Assembly (NCBI GenBank): GCA_001464455.1
Contig: LNEI01000018.1
Coordinates: 1 to 64,000, forward strand
Length of the DNA: 64,000 nt
Direction: 5' to 3'
From: Acidobacteria bacterium Ga0077534
GTDB taxonomy: Bacteria; Acidobacteriota; Blastocatellia; Pyrinomonadales; Pyrinomonadaceae
Positions 62,101 to 64,000 of the stretch are shown piece after piece. Within the stretch, counting starts at the first letter, position 1. Every line of letters begins with the position of its first letter. Both the position numbers and the translations under genes were made by a program. The notes under the pieces were generated by a model that was not told where the DNA came from, searched no databases, and saw only the letters and a program-made list of their open reading frames with translations.

Positions 62101-64000
62101 ATGACAAACGAGTTAACCCAGGACGCTGAAGGATCGGAAACGATTGAGAAAACAGCGGTAGAAACAACAGAATCGACACCGGCAGCCGTCCAGGCTGCTC
62201 CAGCACCCGAAACAGCTTCAGCTGACACTCCCGCTCCGGCCGCAGAAACGACCGAGGCGGCAGCATCAGAACCTGCGCCCGCTCCGGCAGCTGTAAGCGA
62301 AACCGAACCGACACCAGCCGCTCCGGAAGCTCCGGTTGCCGCAGCAGCTCCAGAAGCTCCTGTGGCCGCCCCCGCTCCGGCAGCTCAGGCTGACGAGGAA
62401 CCTGCCGCCGACATTGACTTCGGCGCGATCCTCGAACAGTTTGAGCAAGAGCAAACGGTTTTCCACCAGGGTGAACTGGTCGAAGGCAAGGTTGTCGGGA
62501 TCACCGATCGCGGCGTGCTCGTTGATTTTGGTTACAAGTCCGAGGGTTTTGTGCCCGTCGAGGAATTTACCGACGCTAATGGCGAAATGACCGCAAAGGT
62601 CGGCGATGCCGTCGAGGTGACCATTCGCACGATGCATTCGGGCGACAGCGCTCCGCAGCTTTCCAGAATGGATGCTGTTGGACGCAAGGTCTGGGACGAG
62701 ATCGAAGCCGCGTTCAACGCAGAAACGCCAGTCATCGGCCGAGTTGTCGACAAGACCAAAGGCGGACTTCGCGTCGACATCAATGGTATCGAGGCATTCC
62801 TGCCCGGCTCGCAGATCGATTCGCGTCCTATCCGCGGGCTCGACACATATATCGGCCAGGATATCGAAGCAAAGATCATCAAGTTCAGCCGCCGCCGTAA
62901 CAACATCGTTCTTTCGAGAAAGGTCATTACGGACCTTGTTGTTAACGAACAGAAAGCCGCGACCCTGTCGAATCTCGAGGTTGGCTACATCGTTAACGGC
63001 GCGATCAAGAATCTTACCGAGTACGGTGCATTCGTCGATATCGGCGGTATCGACGGCCTCTTGCACGTGACCGATATGTCCTGGGGACGCATCCACCATC
63101 CGGGCGACCTCTTTAAGGTCGGCCAGGAACTGCAGGTCAAGGTTTTGAAACTCGATCGCGAGAAGGAAAAGATCTCGCTCGGATACAAGCAGCTTCTGCC
63201 GGATCCATGGTCGACGGTTGTCGAGGTTTACCCTGTCAATTCGAAGGTCAAGGGAACGGTTTCATCAGTTACCGAATACGGCGTGTTCGTCGAACTCGAA
63301 GCCGGTGTAGAAGGCCTCGTGCACGTTTCCGAGATCTCGTGGTCGCGTCGTGCTCAGAGCCCGAAACGTCTCTTTAACAAGGGACAGGAAGTCGAAGTTC
63401 AGGTGCTCGGCGTTGATACGGTTGAAAAGCGTATCAGCCTCGGTATGAAGCAGTTCCTCGAGAACCCTTGGGATTCGGTCGATCTTCGCTATCCTATCGG
63501 CGGCAAAGTATCAGGCCGTGTCCGCAATATCACTGACTTCGGTGCATTTATCGAACTCGAAGAAGGAATCGACGGCCTCGTTCACGTCTCTGATATTTCG
63601 TGGGCCAAGAAGATCAAGCATCCTAAAGATGTGCTGAAGAAAGATCAGGAAGTCGAAGCCATCGTCACCAGCATCGACAAACGCGGACAGCGTCTGTCGC
63701 TGTCGATGAAGGATCTTACGCCAAGTGCATGGGAAGGCTTCGTTGCTACCCATCGTCCGGGTGACGTCGTTCGCGGCAAGGTCTCGCGATTCACTAACTT
63801 CGGTGTTTTTGTCGAACTCGGTGAGGGACTCGAAGGCCTTTGCCACATTTCTGAGCTTTCAGACGAACGCGTTGAAAACCCGGAATCGATCGCTGCTCTT
63901 GGTCAGGAGATGGACTTCAAGATCCTCCGTATCGAGCCAGTCGATCAGAAGATCGGCCTTTCACACCGTGCTGTCGGTAAAGAAGGCGAGCCTATCGTTG
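62101..64000 (+). CDS. rpsA: 30S ribosomal protein S1, 5' part
   Basis: Open from the ATG at 62101 to the right edge: 633 codons, C-terminus missing. After an Ala/Pro/Glu-rich extension (residues about 1-100) the S1 repeats begin (GELVEGKVVGITDRGVLVDFG), followed by at least five S1 OB-fold repeats with motifs such as GAFVDIGGIDGLLHVTDMSWGR, GVFVELEAGVEGLVHVSEISW and GAFIELEEGIDGLVHVSDISW. S1 binds mRNA at the ribosome. The length matches a 6-repeat bacterial S1 plus extension. Runs off the window. Confidence 0.95.
   Translation, partial: MTNELTQDAEGSETIEKTAVETTESTPAAVQAAPAPETASADTPAPAAETTEAAASEPAPAPAAVSETEPTPAAPEAPVAAAAPEAPVAAPAPAAQADEEPAADIDFGAILEQFEQEQTVFHQGELVEGKVVGITDRGVLVDFGYKSEGFVPVEEFTDANGEMTAKVGDAVEVTIRTMHSGDSAPQLSRMDAVGRKVWDEIEAAFNAETPVIGRVVDKTKGGLRVDINGIEAFLPGSQIDSRPIRGLDTYIGQDIEAKIIKFSRRRNNIVLSRKVITDLVVNEQKAATLSNLEVGYIVNGAIKNLTEYGAFVDIGGIDGLLHVTDMSWGRIHHPGDLFKVGQELQVKVLKLDREKEKISLGYKQLLPDPWSTVVEVYPVNSKVKGTVSSVTEYGVFVELEAGVEGLVHVSEISWSRRAQSPKRLFNKGQEVEVQVLGVDTVEKRISLGMKQFLENPWDSVDLRYPIGGKVSGRVRNITDFGAFIELEEGIDGLVHVSDISWAKKIKHPKDVLKKDQEVEAIVTSIDKRGQRLSLSMKDLTPSAWEGFVATHRPGDVVRGKVSRFTNFGVFVELGEGLEGLCHISELSDERVENPESIAALGQEMDFKILRIEPVDQKIGLSHRAVGKEGEPIV

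Overview
The window is a contiguous stretch of a bacterial chromosome with moderate GC content. It suggests an Acidobacteriota member, probably class Blastocatellia (Pyrinomonadales-like). The evidence is style rather than phylogeny: an ECF sigma factor fused in operon to a TPR-bearing Ser/Thr kinase, very large secreted multi-domain proteins with Pro-Thr linkers, BshC (bacillithiol-type thiol chemistry), a split two-subunit glycine decarboxylase, many short protein-coding operons on both strands, and palindromic repeats placed inside genes. No rRNA, tRNA, CRISPR array, phage or transposase was seen.

Layout. 1-4010 (-): the 5' part of a giant exported protein (TolB-like propeller, YVTN-like propeller, beta-helix, Calx-beta, joined by Pro-Thr linkers) that runs off the left edge. 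Divergent from it at 4146-7304 is the ECF sigma/kinase pair. 7362-10883 (+) is a run of small housekeeping genes (CorC-type protein, STAS protein, 1-Cys peroxiredoxin, biotinyl carrier protein). 10894-19741 (-) holds a K+ channel and a tightly overlapping operon bshC-mutL-small membrane ORF-Na+/solute symporter-PIG-L deacetylase. 19916-26443 (-) has a secreted BNR propeller, a large outer-membrane protein and glutamate dehydrogenase. 26780-29353 (+) is a TPR protein with two small exported proteins.

29.4-48.3 kb is accessory-like. It contains a subclass A2-type beta-lactamase lipoprotein, three toxin-antitoxin-like modules (30.7, 44.7 and 46.8 kb), metH, a secreted metalloprotease, an FHA-fused trypsin-like protease, a duplicated ferredoxin fragment, and pntA/pntB separated by a three-gene cassette. 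A ~29-bp repeat occurs six times here, always inside or overlapping genes: three times in the beta-lactamase gene (once supplying its stop codon), twice as an inverted pair in metH, and once in pntA. A second, unrelated palindromic pair lies in the metH activation domain, and a third repeat type forms a hairpin in the metH leader.

49.4-60.5 kb (-) carries a Rieske protein, TVP38-like protein, S41 protease and an interleaved glycine cleavage cluster (gcvT, gcvH, then gcvPA, small membrane ORF, aminotransferase, gcvPB). 60.6-64.0 kb (+) has pilT behind a short structured leader, and rpsA, which runs off the right edge with an unusual Ala/Pro-rich N-terminal extension.

The strongest candidate for something undescribed is the set of palindromic repeat elements that have apparently colonised coding sequences in several reading frames and extend conserved enzymes at loops. 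The structured pilT leader and the two hidden single-TM microproteins are also worth following.
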